64,000 nt of DNA from Eubacteriales bacterium. Lineage in GTDB: Bacteria > Bacillota > Clostridia > Lachnospirales > Lachnospiraceae. The DNA is taken from positions 62,001 to 126,000 of the forward strand of contig JAUNPU010000002.1 in NCBI GenBank assembly GCA_030536555.1, in the 5' to 3' direction. The notes under the pieces were generated by a model. It was given only the letters and a program-made list of their open reading frames with translations, was not told where the DNA came from and searched no databases. The translations under genes and the position numbers were made by a program. Positions 15,516 to 24,174 of this stretch are shown piece by piece. Each line of letters begins with the position of its first letter. Position 1 is the stretch's first letter.

Positions 15516-16784
15516 ATGAGCAATGAGTTTGAAATCGTGGGTGTGACCGCCCGTGAGATTCTGGATTCCCGGGGCAATCCCACCTTGGAGGCGGAGGTGC
15601 GGCTGGAGGGCGGAGCTGTGGGCCGCGCAGCGGTTCCGTCGGGCGCGTCCACGGGAAAATATGAGGCAGTGGAGCTGCGGGACGGCGGACAGCGCTACCA
15701 CGGAAAAGGGGTGCGCCGCGCGGTGGAGTATGTGAATACGGTGCTGGCGGAGGTGCTGATGTTCGAGGATGCCTTCTGCCAGTCCACCATTGACCGGCTG
15801 CTTCGGGAGGCAGACGGCACGGAAAACAAGGCGAAGCTGGGGGCAAATGCCATCCTGGGCGTGTCGCTGGCGGTAGCGCGGGCCTGCGCCGCTCAGCAGG
15901 GAATCCCGTTGTACCGGTATCTGGGCGGTGTCAATGCCAGAACCATGCCGGTGCCGATGATGAATGTGTTAAACGGGGGTGTCCATGCCGACAATACCGT
16001 AGATCTGCAGGAATTCATGATCATGCCGGTGGGGGCGAAAGACTTTTCGGACGGACTCCGGATGTGCTCCGAGGTGTATCACACCTTGAAAAATCTGCTG
16101 AAAACGGGCAATTACAGTACGGCGGTGGGAGATGAGGGGGGATTTGCCCCCAATCTCAAGAATTCCGAGGAGGTGCTGACCTATCTGGTGGATGCGGTGA
16201 CCTTGAGCGGCTACAAGCCGGGGGAGGACTTTCAGATTGCCATCGATGCGGCGGCAAGCGAGCTTTACGACGCGGATTCCGGTCTCTATGTATTTCCGGG
16301 GGAGAGCGAGATGACCGGCGTGAAGGTGAAGCGAACGGCGCAGGAGATGGTGGAATACTTTCGGCGGCTGGTGGAAGGCTTTCCCATCTGTTCGATTGAG
16401 GACGGTCTTCAGGAAGAAGACTGGGAAGGCTGGAAGCTGCTGACGAAGACTCTTGGGCACAAGGTACAGCTGGTGGGCGACGATCTGTTTGTGACCAACA
16501 CGACCCGGCTGAAAAAGGGTATCGAGGAAGGTGCAGCCAACTCCATTCTGGTGAAGGTGAACCAGATCGGCACTCTGACGGAGAGCCTGGAAGCCATCGA
16601 GATGGCAAAGAGCGCCGGATACACGGCGGTGATCTCCCATCGCTCCGGCGAGACGGAGGACAGCTTTATCGCCGATCTGGCGGTGGCGGTGAACAGCGGT
16701 CAGATCAAGACCGGTGCGCCGTGCCGGTCGGAGCGGGTTGCAAAGTACAATCAGCTGCTGCGGATTGAGGAAGAGTTAAAATAA
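15516..16784 (+). CDS. eno: Enolase
   Basis: A 422-residue enolase converting 2-phosphoglycerate to phosphoenolpyruvate. The ATG at 15516 follows AAAGGAGGCCATTTTTT; the in-frame opening from 15408 is leader sequence. Family blocks are complete: [21 protein letters not shown] (substrate loop), [53 protein letters not shown] with the catalytic Lys, and SHRSGETED. It is the first core gene right of the AT-rich island. A TATAAT at 15378-15383 may be its -10; no good -35 is seen. Confidence 0.97.
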   Translation: MSNEFEIVGVTAREILDSRGNPTLEAEVRLEGGAVGRAAVPSGASTGKYEAVELRDGGQRYHGKGVRRAVEYVNTVLAEVLMFEDAFCQSTIDRLLREADGTENKAKLGANAILGVSLAVARACAAQQGIPLYRYLGGVNARTMPVPMMNVLNGGVHADNTVDLQEFMIMPVGAKDFSDGLRMCSEVYHTLKNLLKTGNYSTAVGDEGGFAPNLKNSEEVLTYLVDAVTLSGYKPGEDFQIAIDAAASELYDADSGLYVFPGESEMTGVKVKRTAQEMVEYFRRLVEGFPICSIEDGLQEEDWEGWKLLTKTLGHKVQLVGDDLFVTNTTRLKKGIEEGAANSILVKVNQIGTLTESLEAIEMAKSAGYTAVISHRSGETEDSFIADLAVAVNSGQIKTGAPCRSERVAKYNQLLRIEEELK

Positions 16785-16848
16785 TGCTTGTATTTTCGGC
16801 TCGACTATGCTAAACTAACAGTGTTTGACTATTAGGAGGTGCATTGGG

Positions 16849-17076
16849 ATGCTGAAGATGATTTTAACCGTGATTTTCGTTCTTATATGTGTGGCTTTGA
16901 CCGTGATCGTATTACTTCAGGAAGGGAAATCCGCAGGACTTGGCTCGATCGGCGGCATGGCTGATTCTTACTGGGGTAAGAACAAGGGCCGTTCCATGGA
17001 AGGCAACCTGGAGAAATTCACAACGTTTGCTGCTATCGGATTTATGGTGATTGCGATCGCGCTGAACGTACTGTAA
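16849..17076 (+). CDS. secG: Preprotein translocase subunit SecG
   Basis: A 75-residue two-helix membrane protein, the small non-essential partner of SecYE. ATG 16849 is preceded by AGGAGGTGCATTGGG, so the earlier in-frame ATG at 16825 is rejected. Helix 1 (ILTVIFVLICVALTVIVLLQ) and helix 2 (FAAIGFMVIAIALNVL) flank the typical loop GKSAGLGSIGGMADSYWGKNKGRSMEGNLEKFT. secG-rnr-smpB is the standard order in Firmicutes. Confidence 0.96.
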   Translation: MLKMILTVIFVLICVALTVIVLLQEGKSAGLGSIGGMADSYWGKNKGRSMEGNLEKFTTFAAIGFMVIAIALNVL

Positions 17077-17082
17077 CGACTG

Positions 17083-17111
17083 AGCACTCTTGGGAACAAG
17101 GGTGCTTTTTT
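17083..17111 (+). terminator. Terminator after secG
   Basis: AGCACTCTTG (17083-17092) pairs with CAAGGGTGCT (17097-17106) and is followed by a run of T. Confidence 0.85.
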
Positions 17112-17114
17112 ACT

Positions 17115-17290
17115 ATAAAAACCCAGACGGCGGTCATGTGACAGGTGTGCTTGCACACACTGGCATATGGACATCGGATGGGTAAGCCGGTATGAGCAAG
17201 AAAGGCGATAGCCTGAATTGCGAATACTGGCGGCGATTGCGGGAGTGCGAAGCACGGAGCAATCGGTTTTATCATAGCAGAGAACAAAAG
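17115..17290 (+). repeat. Structured spacer between secG and rnr
   Basis: This stretch has no gene but several small hairpins: GTGTG-CTTG-CACAC, AGGC-GATA-GCCT and GTGC-GAA-GCAC. Its organisation, many short stems with GNA-type loops, resembles the pheS-pheT spacer although the sequence differs. It may be a palindromic intergenic repeat family. Confidence 0.5.
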
Positions 17291-17297
17291 GAGCAAT

Positions 17298-19442
17298 ATG
17301 ACAGAGGAATTATTGGAACAGAGAAAAAAGAGCATGCTGGCGCTGGTAGAGGACCCGACCTACGTGCCGATGAAGCTAAAAGAGCTTGCCATGCTGTTGA
17401 ATATTCCGCGGGAGCAGCGGGATGAACTGAAGGAAGTGATGGACGCGCTGGTGGCAGAGGGCAAGGTGGGGCTGTCCAAGCGCGGCAAGTACGGGAAGCC
17501 GGAGGCTTTCTCGCTGGTGGGTACCTTCTCTGGAACCGCCAAAGGCTTTGGCTTCGTGACCATCGAGGGAATGCCGGAGGATATTTTCATTCCGGCGGAC
17601 AAGACCGGGGAGGCCATGCACGGTGACCGTGTGCAGATTGTGGCGTCCACGGCGCGGCCGGGGCGCAGAGCCGAGGGCGCTGTGGTGCGGGTGTTAGAGC
17701 ATGCCAACGCAACGCTGGTGGGCTACTATCAGAAGAATAAGAGCTTTGGATTTGTGGTGCCGGACAATCAGAAGATCGGAACCGACATCTTCATCCCCCA
17801 GGGCAAGGATATGGGCGCGGTGACCGGACACAAGGTGGTGGTGCGCATCACCGATTACGGCGGCGAGCGGCGCAACCCGGAGGGCGTGGTGACGGAGATC
17901 ATCGGCCATGTCAATGACCCGGGCACGGACATTTTGTCCATTGTGAAGGCATACGGACTGCCGGAGGAGTATCCGGATGAGGTGATGAAGCAGGTGAGCC
18001 GGATTCCGGACGAGGTGTTGCCGGAGGATATGGCAGGGCGCAGGGACATCCGGGATTGGCAGATGGTGACCATCGACGGCGAGGATGCCAAGGATTTGGA
18101 CGACGCCATCACCATCAGCCGGGAGGAGTTCGGCTACCGTCTGGGCGTGCACATTGCGGATGTGACAAATTATGTGCCGGAGGGAAGTCCTCTGGATCAG
18201 GAGGCACTGAAGCGGGGCACCAGCGTCTATCTGGTGGACCGGGTGATTCCCATGCTGCCTCACAAGCTGTCTAACGGCATCTGTTCCCTGAACGCAGGAA
18301 CCGACCGTCTGGCGTTGAGCTGCATCATGGACATCGACCCCCAGGGCCGTGTGATCGGGCACGAGATTGCAGAGACCCTGGTGCGTGTGGACCGCCGCAT
18401 GACCTACACCGCAGTCAATGCCATTGTCACCGACCGGGATGAGGCGGTGATGGCAGAGTACGAGGAATTTGTGGAGATGTTTGACCTGATGAAGGAGCTG
18501 GCGGACATTCTCCGGGAGAAGCGGACGAAACGCGGCTCCATCGACTTTGACTTCCCGGAGACCAAGATCATTCTGGACGAGAAGGGGAAGCCCATTGAAA
18601 TCAAACCCTATGAGCGCAATGCGGCCACGAAGATCATCGAGGATTTCATGCTGATGGCAAATGAGACCATCGCGGAGGACTATTTCTGGCAGGAGCTTCC
18701 ATTTGTATACCGGACTCACGATAACCCGGACCCGGAGAAGATGAAGCGTCTTGGCGTGTTCATCAACAATTTCGGCTACAGCATCCGCACCCAGAACGGC
18801 GAGGTGCACCCGAAGGAGCTGCAGAAGCTGTTAAATAAGATCGAGGGAACCGAGGAGGAGGCACTGATCAGCCGTCTGACTCTGCGTTCCATGAAGCAGG
18901 CAAAATACATGCCGGTCTGCACCGGACACTTCGGTCTGGCGGCGAAGTATTACACCCACTTTACCTCGCCGATCCGCCGTTATCCGGACCTGCAGATACA
19001 CCGTATCATCAAGGAAAATCTCCGGGGCGGGTTGACAGACCGGCGCATCGCCCATTATGATAAGATTCTGACCGGGGTGACTATCCAGTGCTCCGCCACG
19101 GAGCGCCGCGCCGAGGAAGCAGAGCGGGAGACCATCAAGCTGAAAAAGTGCGAGTATATGACGAAGCGCATCGGCGAGGTATTTGAGGGAGTCATTTCCG
19201 GCGTGACCACATGGGGATTCTATGTGGAGCTGCCCAACACGGTGGAGGGACTGGTACGTGTCAATGAACTGCGGGATGACTACTATCTGTTCGACGAGGA
19301 GCATATGGAGCTTCGCGGCGAGCTGGGCAGAAAAAGCTACAAGCTGGGACAGAAGATCCGCGTCGCCGTGAGCGGCACCGACCGTCTGACCAGAACCATC
19401 GACTTTGTTCCGGCAGAGGACGAGCTGTCAGGGGAAGCGTAG
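17298..19442 (+). CDS. rnr: Ribonuclease R
   Basis: A 714-residue processive 3'-5' exoribonuclease that degrades structured RNA and works with tmRNA-SmpB. N-terminal winged-helix region (residues 1-65), two cold-shock domains (GTFSGTAKGFGFVTIEG; GYYQKNKSFGFVVPDN), the RNB catalytic domain with the Asp-rich metal site (TIDGEDAKDLDDAITI) and a C-terminal S1 domain (GEVFEGVISGVTTWGFYVELPNTVEGLVRV). Start at ATG 17298 after AAAAGGAGCAAT. smpB lies 85 bases downstream. Confidence 0.97.
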   Translation: MTEELLEQRKKSMLALVEDPTYVPMKLKELAMLLNIPREQRDELKEVMDALVAEGKVGLSKRGKYGKPEAFSLVGTFSGTAKGFGFVTIEGMPEDIFIPADKTGEAMHGDRVQIVASTARPGRRAEGAVVRVLEHANATLVGYYQKNKSFGFVVPDNQKIGTDIFIPQGKDMGAVTGHKVVVRITDYGGERRNPEGVVTEIIGHVNDPGTDILSIVKAYGLPEEYPDEVMKQVSRIPDEVLPEDMAGRRDIRDWQMVTIDGEDAKDLDDAITISREEFGYRLGVHIADVTNYVPEGSPLDQEALKRGTSVYLVDRVIPMLPHKLSNGICSLNAGTDRLALSCIMDIDPQGRVIGHEIAETLVRVDRRMTYTAVNAIVTDRDEAVMAEYEEFVEMFDLMKELADILREKRTKRGSIDFDFPETKIILDEKGKPIEIKPYERNAATKIIEDFMLMANETIAEDYFWQELPFVYRTHDNPDPEKMKRLGVFINNFGYSIRTQNGEVHPKELQKLLNKIEGTEEEALISRLTLRSMKQAKYMPVCTGHFGLAAKYYTHFTSPIRRYPDLQIHRIIKENLRGGLTDRRIAHYDKILTGVTIQCSATERRAEEAERETIKLKKCEYMTKRIGEVFEGVISGVTTWGFYVELPNTVEGLVRVNELRDDYYLFDEEHMELRGELGRKSYKLGQKIRVAVSGTDRLTRTIDFVPAEDELSGEA

Positions 19443-19527
19443 AAGACAGCGAATCCAAAGGGAGCAGAGGACGATCATCGACTGACAGTGCAGGAAACTG
19501 GACAGGATTAACAGGGAGGATTCAGAC

Positions 19528-19989
19528 ATGAAGGACGCAGTAAAGCTGATTGCCAACAACAAGAAGGCATATCACGATTATTTTATAGATGAGAAGATCG
19601 AGTGCGGCATTGAGCTGTTCGGTACGGAGGTGAAGTCCATCCGCATGGGACAGTGCAGCGTCAAGGAGGCATTTGTCCGCATCGACAAGGGGGAGGTGTA
19701 TGTCTACGGCATGCACATCAACCCCTACGAGAAGGGTAACATTTTCAACAAGGACCCGCTGCGTGCCAGAAAGCTGCTGCTTCACCGGAGCGAGATCAAC
19801 AAGTTAGAAGGCAAGATCCGCGAGAAGGGCTATACCCTGGTGCCGCTGCAGGTGTACTTTAAGGGCAGCCTGGTGAAAGTGGAGATCGGGCTGGCGCGAG
19901 GCAAGAAGCTCTTTGACAAGCGGGCAGATCTGGCGAAGAAAGATATGAAGCGGGAAGTGGAGCGGGATTATAAGCAGAAGCTGAGATGA
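19528..19989 (+). CDS. smpB: SsrA-binding protein SmpB
   Basis: A 153-residue tmRNA-binding protein needed for ribosome rescue. Conserved blocks: [74 protein letters not shown] and the basic tail [25 protein letters not shown] that enters the mRNA channel. AGGGAGGATTCAGAC precedes ATG 19528. No tmRNA gene is visible nearby. Confidence 0.97.
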   Translation: MKDAVKLIANNKKAYHDYFIDEKIECGIELFGTEVKSIRMGQCSVKEAFVRIDKGEVYVYGMHINPYEKGNIFNKDPLRARKLLLHRSEINKLEGKIREKGYTLVPLQVYFKGSLVKVEIGLARGKKLFDKRADLAKKDMKREVERDYKQKLR

Positions 19990-20175
19990 TTTATTATAAT
20001 CACACTGTCATTGACTTGTCTGTTGGGACTGGCTGGCTGCGATAGAAACAGCCTGAACGATATTATCGCAAGCAAACCAGGCGTCACCGGGGTTGTAGAA
20101 GAAGTTCATGACGTTTGCGTGATTCAGGACGGGATACAGGAAGAGAGGCAAAAAGAGAGACATGAAAGCGTATGA
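19990..20175 (+). pseudogene. Start-less small lipoprotein frame directly after smpB
   Basis: In the same register as smpB and immediately after its TGA, the sequence reads FIITLSLTCLLGLAGC, a signal peptide with a lipobox Cys, then NSLNDIIASKPGVTGVVEEVHDVCVIQDG, and stops at 20173. Such short lipoproteins with a 'GVTGxVEEVHD' segment are familiar in Clostridia but normally start with Met-Lys-Lys. Here no ATG, GTG or TTG lies at the right place; ATT or ATA could serve, or the N-terminus has been lost. The 3' end overlaps the methyltransferase start. Confidence 0.5.
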
Positions 20176-20836
20176 CAGAGAGACCGGATTATGGAACGAG
20201 GTTTATTCGGAGTGCCAGCCGGTGGATTTGAGAACGGTTCAGTTGACGGTGGAGCCGGGATTTGACGGTGTGCTGCGGGAGTTCGGCGAGAAGACCAGCC
20301 GTGTGCTGGATTTTGGCTGCGGTACCGGGGACATTATATTCCAGTATATGCAGGATTTTCCGGAGAAAAAGGGAGTCGGCATTGACGAGGCGGAAGCGGG
20401 CATTGCATTTGCGAAGGAGACAGCGAAGCTGAGCCGGTACCGGAGCCTGCATTTCTTTACAGGAGACAGCCAGATGCTGGAGGACTTTGAAGAAGGAGAG
20501 TATGACGGGATTATTTTGTCCAATGTGCTGGATGTGATGCCGGAGCAGGTGGATGAGACGGTTTTAAAGCGGCTGGACCGTGTGCTGGCTCCGGGCGGGT
20601 ACTGGTTTATCAAGCTGAATCCCTACTACACGGCAAAGGAGCTTCGAAGCCTTGATTACGAAAGCATCGGAGACCATCTGTATCAGGAGGATGGTATCCT
20701 CCGGCTGCATCAGGAAACGACGAATCACTGGAAAAAAATACTGGGAGCCTACGGAACCATAGAGCGGTACATGGAATTTACCTATCCGTGGCAGGAGGGG
20801 CTGAACCGGCTCTTTCTGGTCAGAAAAATATCATAA
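20162..20836 (+). CDS. Class I SAM-dependent methyltransferase
   Basis: A 224-residue methyltransferase of the Methyltransf_11/25 type. Motif I LDFGCGTGD is at residues 49-57, motif II region GVGIDEAEAG, and the post-II acidic block YDGIILSNVLDVM with the final strand GGYWFIKLNPYYT. The acceptor substrate cannot be inferred. It starts at ATG 20162 after AAAGAGAGAC. The copy of the repeated leader element begins at its stop codon. Confidence 0.85.
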   Translation: MKAYDRETGLWNEVYSECQPVDLRTVQLTVEPGFDGVLREFGEKTSRVLDFGCGTGDIIFQYMQDFPEKKGVGIDEAEAGIAFAKETAKLSRYRSLHFFTGDSQMLEDFEEGEYDGIILSNVLDVMPEQVDETVLKRLDRVLAPGGYWFIKLNPYYTAKELRSLDYESIGDHLYQEDGILRLHQETTNHWKKILGAYGTIERYMEFTYPWQEGLNRLFLVRKIS

Positions 20837-20925
20837 GTTTATCTTGGTGAGGTCCTGTATCCGGGGCCTCACGTTCTTTGAATTATCTTTTTACAGGTTC
20901 TGTAGATGGATCAGAATTTTTACAA
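20832..20925 (+). repeat. Dispersed hairpin element, copy 1
   Basis: A GTGAGGTCC / GGGCCTCAC hairpin with a TGTATCC-containing loop is followed by GAATTATCTTTTTACAGGTTC. The whole block from CATAAGTTT onward, about 90 bases, recurs at 36883 with roughly 80 percent identity by eye. Here it begins at the methyltransferase stop and ends about 85 bases before the next gene. It lacks a long T run directly after the hairpin, so it is not a plain terminator. Confidence 0.75.
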
Positions 20926-20973
20926 TTGTAGGATTTGCATCATTTCTTGATTTATGACGGATGGCTGATATAC

Positions 20974-20996
20974 TTGAGATAATAAACTTATCTCAA
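20974..20996 (+). promoter_or_regulatory. Inverted repeat abutting the ribosome binding site
   Basis: TTGAGATAA (20974-20982) and TTATCTCAA (20988-20996) form a perfect 9-bp stem with a five-base loop. The 3' arm ends in the AAGGAGG ribosome site of the gene at 21010. Upstream, TTGATT and TATACT with 16-base spacing (about 20948-20975) form a promoter. The repeat could be a repressor operator at the transcription start or a translational control hairpin. Confidence 0.6.
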
Positions 20997-21009
20997 GGAG
21001 GAACTGGGT

Positions 21010-21732
21010 ATGAGAAAGCATGGATGGAAGAAAATGCTATATTCAGCAGCAATGATTATGGGAATGACCTTAGGCACGGCTCTGACAGCCTGGGCAGCCG
21101 AGTGGCATTATGATGGACCGGAAAACTGGAAATGGTGGTATCAGCACGATGATGGCGGCTATACCGTGAATGACTGGGAGCAGATCGGCGGGGACTGGTA
21201 TCATTTTGATGCCAACGGATATCTGGATATCGGATACTGGTATGATGGGGAAACCGATACTTATTATCATCTGACTGAGGAGGATGGAGCGGATATCGGC
21301 AAGCTGAAGACGAATGAGACGTGGACATATGGATATTCCGGCGCGGACGGAGGCATTGTATGTTATTATCCGCACAGGTTTTACTATGATAATACAGCAC
21401 CGCTGCTGCTGTATTCGGATATGAGCGAATGGGAGAACTGGGTATCGGTATCCGGCGTACCGACCTGGTATGAGCAGGTGTTTAATCAGATTTCCGGCGT
21501 CGATTGGACCGACTCCTGGTTTGAAGATGCAGAGGTACACAATATGCAGGCACAGCTTCCGGCTGACTGGCGGGAACAGTGTCCGATTCCGTTTATGGAT
21601 GAGCTGGTTGCAGGTGCAGTGGACCAGTATTATGGACCGATCGGGGACATTCACTGGTATTATAACTGGGATGTGACCGATGATCATGTGCTTCATGTAA
21701 CAACAAACTGGGAATGGACGGAATTTGAATGA
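21010..21732 (+). CDS. Secreted Trp/Tyr-rich protein of unknown function
   Basis: A 240-residue exported protein. The signal peptide (MLYSAAMIMGMTLGTALTAWAA) is cleaved near residue 30. The mature protein is unusually rich in Trp, Tyr and Asp. Its start (WWYQHDDGGYTVNDWEQIGGDWYHFDANGYL) is a choline-binding-like repeat, suggesting attachment to the wall. The remainder (YPHRFYYDNTAPLLLYSDMSEW onward) is not recognised. The next gene overlaps its stop (ATGA), so the secreted and cytoplasmic proteins are made together. Confidence 0.7.
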   Translation: MRKHGWKKMLYSAAMIMGMTLGTALTAWAAEWHYDGPENWKWWYQHDDGGYTVNDWEQIGGDWYHFDANGYLDIGYWYDGETDTYYHLTEEDGADIGKLKTNETWTYGYSGADGGIVCYYPHRFYYDNTAPLLLYSDMSEWENWVSVSGVPTWYEQVFNQISGVDWTDSWFEDAEVHNMQAQLPADWREQCPIPFMDELVAGAVDQYYGPIGDIHWYYNWDVTDDHVLHVTTNWEWTEFE

Positions 21733-23447
21733 TTTTGAAAGACAGCAGACAAAAGGAAACCATCCTCCGCACCCTGACCCGGCTTCTGTCCGGCAAGGGG
21801 GAGAAGCTGTTCCCGAACCAGGTGATATTGTATCATTCCCTGTTTGCGTTTACCAATCCGAACATCTGCTCTGAGAATCAGTGCGAGCGAATCCGCATGA
21901 TGACGCAGAGCCGCTACGGGAATGGGATGGGAAGCAGTCTGGAGTATGGACTGGGAACCGGAAGGGAGCAGGACTCCTTTCAGCAGCAGTTTCAGTTCAT
22001 TCTCCGCAATTCTCTGGATGGTGATTCCGGAAACATAGGCAAGCATATAAATAACAATCCCTCCTTCCCGATTCCGCAGGTACATATGGAGCATTATCAG
22101 ATCGACGGAAACCAGGGAATGATTGTGAACCGTCTCCAGACGATTATCCGCTTTTTCATGCGTTTTCGAAGTGGAAGCTTCGGTGAGAAGGAGATGGCGG
22201 CGCTTCTGGACAAAATGAAGTCCGAGTTTGAGAAAACCGGAGACAGGAAAGCCTTCTCCATTCTGGACGGAGCGGAGGAGCTGACGCCGGTTGTGCTGGC
22301 TCATATCATATTTGAGATTGTGTCCTTTGATTTAAATGGACGGGTCCGGAATCAGTTTCCGGAAAAGTCGGAGGGGGAAGAAGGACTCCACGTGGATATG
22401 GAAGCTCACTGGAAGGAGTGGGAGGAGAAGGTCAACTGTTACGGGAACAACAACCTGGACCACTTCTTTGCGCTGCAGCAGTATGCGGACCATAACGTGT
22501 ATGCAGCCGATGAACTGGGAACCCAGTATTTTTACGGTGCGGAGTATGTGGTGGTCAATGAAGGCCGGGGCAATAACGGTACCTACAAGGTGATGCCGGA
22601 TTACAGTCTGGCGGCCCGGTACTTTAAATTCGCGGCGGACTGTATTCCGCATTATATTACGGCAAGCTGGGCGCTGGGCTATATGCTTCAGGAGAATCTG
22701 TTTCCGGATATCCCGGAAGAGGAGCGGCTTAACCGGGCGGAGAAATACTACCAGTACGGGGTGGAGGAAGGACATCCCCCATCCTTAAACGGAATGGGAA
22801 ACATTGAAAAGGTCAGAGGGGACAAGCTTCTGGCGCTGGAGCAGCGGACCGGGGAAGAGGAGCGGCAGATGCTGGAACATTTTGAGAAGGCACTCTGCTA
22901 TTATGAACGCTCCGGAAGAGCCGGATGGCTGTATGCTCATTCCAATCTGGGGGCATTTCTGGAAAATAAGCGGTATCAGCAGGAGATTCTGCCGAAAATC
23001 CGGGAGTCCATGGCCATGAAGGGGCTGCTGGATGCCAGAAGCTACTGGAAGCTGGCAGCTGACCGGAACAATCTGTGGGCGATGGATCAGCTGGCGCGGA
23101 TTGATTTTGAAAGTGGAGATTATGAGTCAGCCAGAAAAATCTGGGAGAAGGCGGCGATGCTCCATTATCCCAACGGATTTCTGAATCTGGCGCTGCGGTT
23201 TTACGGACCGGATGGAATCCGGCCAAACCAGGAAAAGTGGCTGGAGAATCTGACACTGGCTTCGATGATCGGCTCCGCGCAGGCAAGCTTCGACCTGGCA
23301 AAGCATTACCGGAACTCGAATCTGGGGCAGGCCAGAAGCTTTCTGGAGAAGGCGGAGGAGCAGAACGACAAGAAATTTGATTTGAAGCTTTACCAGAAGA
23401 TTCTGGAGTTCAAAAGAGGATTGGAAACCGGGAAAAGGGATATATAG
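21729..23447 (+). CDS. Sel1/TPR-like repeat protein
   Basis: A 572-residue cytoplasmic protein without a signal peptide. The first 240 residues are not recognised. The rest carries Sel1-like helical repeats: ARYFKFAADCIPHYITASWALGYM, AEKYYQYGVEEGHPPSLNGMGNI, ARSYWKLAADRNNLWAMDQLARI, ARKIWEKAAMLHYPNGFLNLALRFYG and SASFDLAKHY-type units. Such arrays act as protein-binding scaffolds. Translationally coupled to the secreted protein upstream. Confidence 0.7.
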   Translation: MILKDSRQKETILRTLTRLLSGKGEKLFPNQVILYHSLFAFTNPNICSENQCERIRMMTQSRYGNGMGSSLEYGLGTGREQDSFQQQFQFILRNSLDGDSGNIGKHINNNPSFPIPQVHMEHYQIDGNQGMIVNRLQTIIRFFMRFRSGSFGEKEMAALLDKMKSEFEKTGDRKAFSILDGAEELTPVVLAHIIFEIVSFDLNGRVRNQFPEKSEGEEGLHVDMEAHWKEWEEKVNCYGNNNLDHFFALQQYADHNVYAADELGTQYFYGAEYVVVNEGRGNNGTYKVMPDYSLAARYFKFAADCIPHYITASWALGYMLQENLFPDIPEEERLNRAEKYYQYGVEEGHPPSLNGMGNIEKVRGDKLLALEQRTGEEERQMLEHFEKALCYYERSGRAGWLYAHSNLGAFLENKRYQQEILPKIRESMAMKGLLDARSYWKLAADRNNLWAMDQLARIDFESGDYESARKIWEKAAMLHYPNGFLNLALRFYGPDGIRPNQEKWLENLTLASMIGSAQASFDLAKHYRNSNLGQARSFLEKAEEQNDKKFDLKLYQKILEFKRGLETGKRDI

Positions 23448-23459
23448 GGGAGACAGGGA

Positions 23460-24104
23460 TTGAAAAAGAGAAGTATACAAACGTGTTGTCTGATTGCAAT
23501 GCTGAGCCTCGGTATGTGTGGCTGCATAAGTAAGCCGAAATCGGATCCTGTGACAGATCTGGTGGCAGAGAGAGCAGATGAGGTGATTGCGGAGATCAGC
23601 GGTCAGGGCAACAGTGAGACGCAGGCTGAGAAGGAAGCCGAGACAGAGAAGGAGACTGAGACCGCGGGAGAAGTTGGAGAAGCAGAGTCAGAAGAGGCGC
23701 AGACCACGCTGGCTTTAGAAGTGGAAGCGGTGGATTATACAGGCGATGCCATCCTTGGTACCTGGGCGGTACGCACGGATTTATGGACGGAGGAGACCAA
23801 TCAGAAATACAATGTTCAGTGGAGTCCGTATCTGATATTTCGCCAGGATGGGCAAATGGCGTATACGTTTGGTGATCAGGTGATTCAGGGAACCTATCAG
23901 CTGACAGGAGAGGAAAGTCCCTATGCGACTGCGCAGATGGAGGATGGCAGAGTGCTGGAGATCAATATTTATCAGATGGTGATGGATGTGACCAATATGC
24001 CGCCGGTAACGGAAATCTGGGCAGATGGTGAGATTCACGAGACCACAAGCTGGGGATTCACCCTGTGGAGTGATGCTGTTACATGGGACTCTGGCACGGA
24101 ATAG
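23460..24104 (+). CDS. Lipoprotein of unknown function
   Basis: A 214-residue lipoprotein that starts at TTG 23460 with AGGGGAGACAGGGA upstream. Lipobox LGMCGC at Cys22. A Glu/Thr-rich linker (residues 45-85; KEAETEKETETAGE) is followed by a compact beta-rich domain starting DAILGTWAVRTDLW and including LIFRQDGQMAYTFGDQVIQGTYQLTGEE, a lipocalin-like 'G-x-W ... G-x-Y' pattern. It lies in a run of secreted proteins of unknown role. Confidence 0.7.
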   Translation: MKKRSIQTCCLIAMLSLGMCGCISKPKSDPVTDLVAERADEVIAEISGQGNSETQAEKEAETEKETETAGEVGEAESEEAQTTLALEVEAVDYTGDAILGTWAVRTDLWTEETNQKYNVQWSPYLIFRQDGQMAYTFGDQVIQGTYQLTGEESPYATAQMEDGRVLEINIYQMVMDVTNMPPVTEIWADGEIHETTSWGFTLWSDAVTWDSGTE

Positions 24105-24174
24105 GGAACGTCAGGTACGACCGTCCACGTACACTCATATGAGGAACGTTCAAAAAGAAAGCGGGGAAATGAAT

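Noticed and set aside
17694..18809. 371-residue - strand frame opposite rnr
   Set aside because: Antisense of the RNase R core; His/Leu-rich and without motifs.
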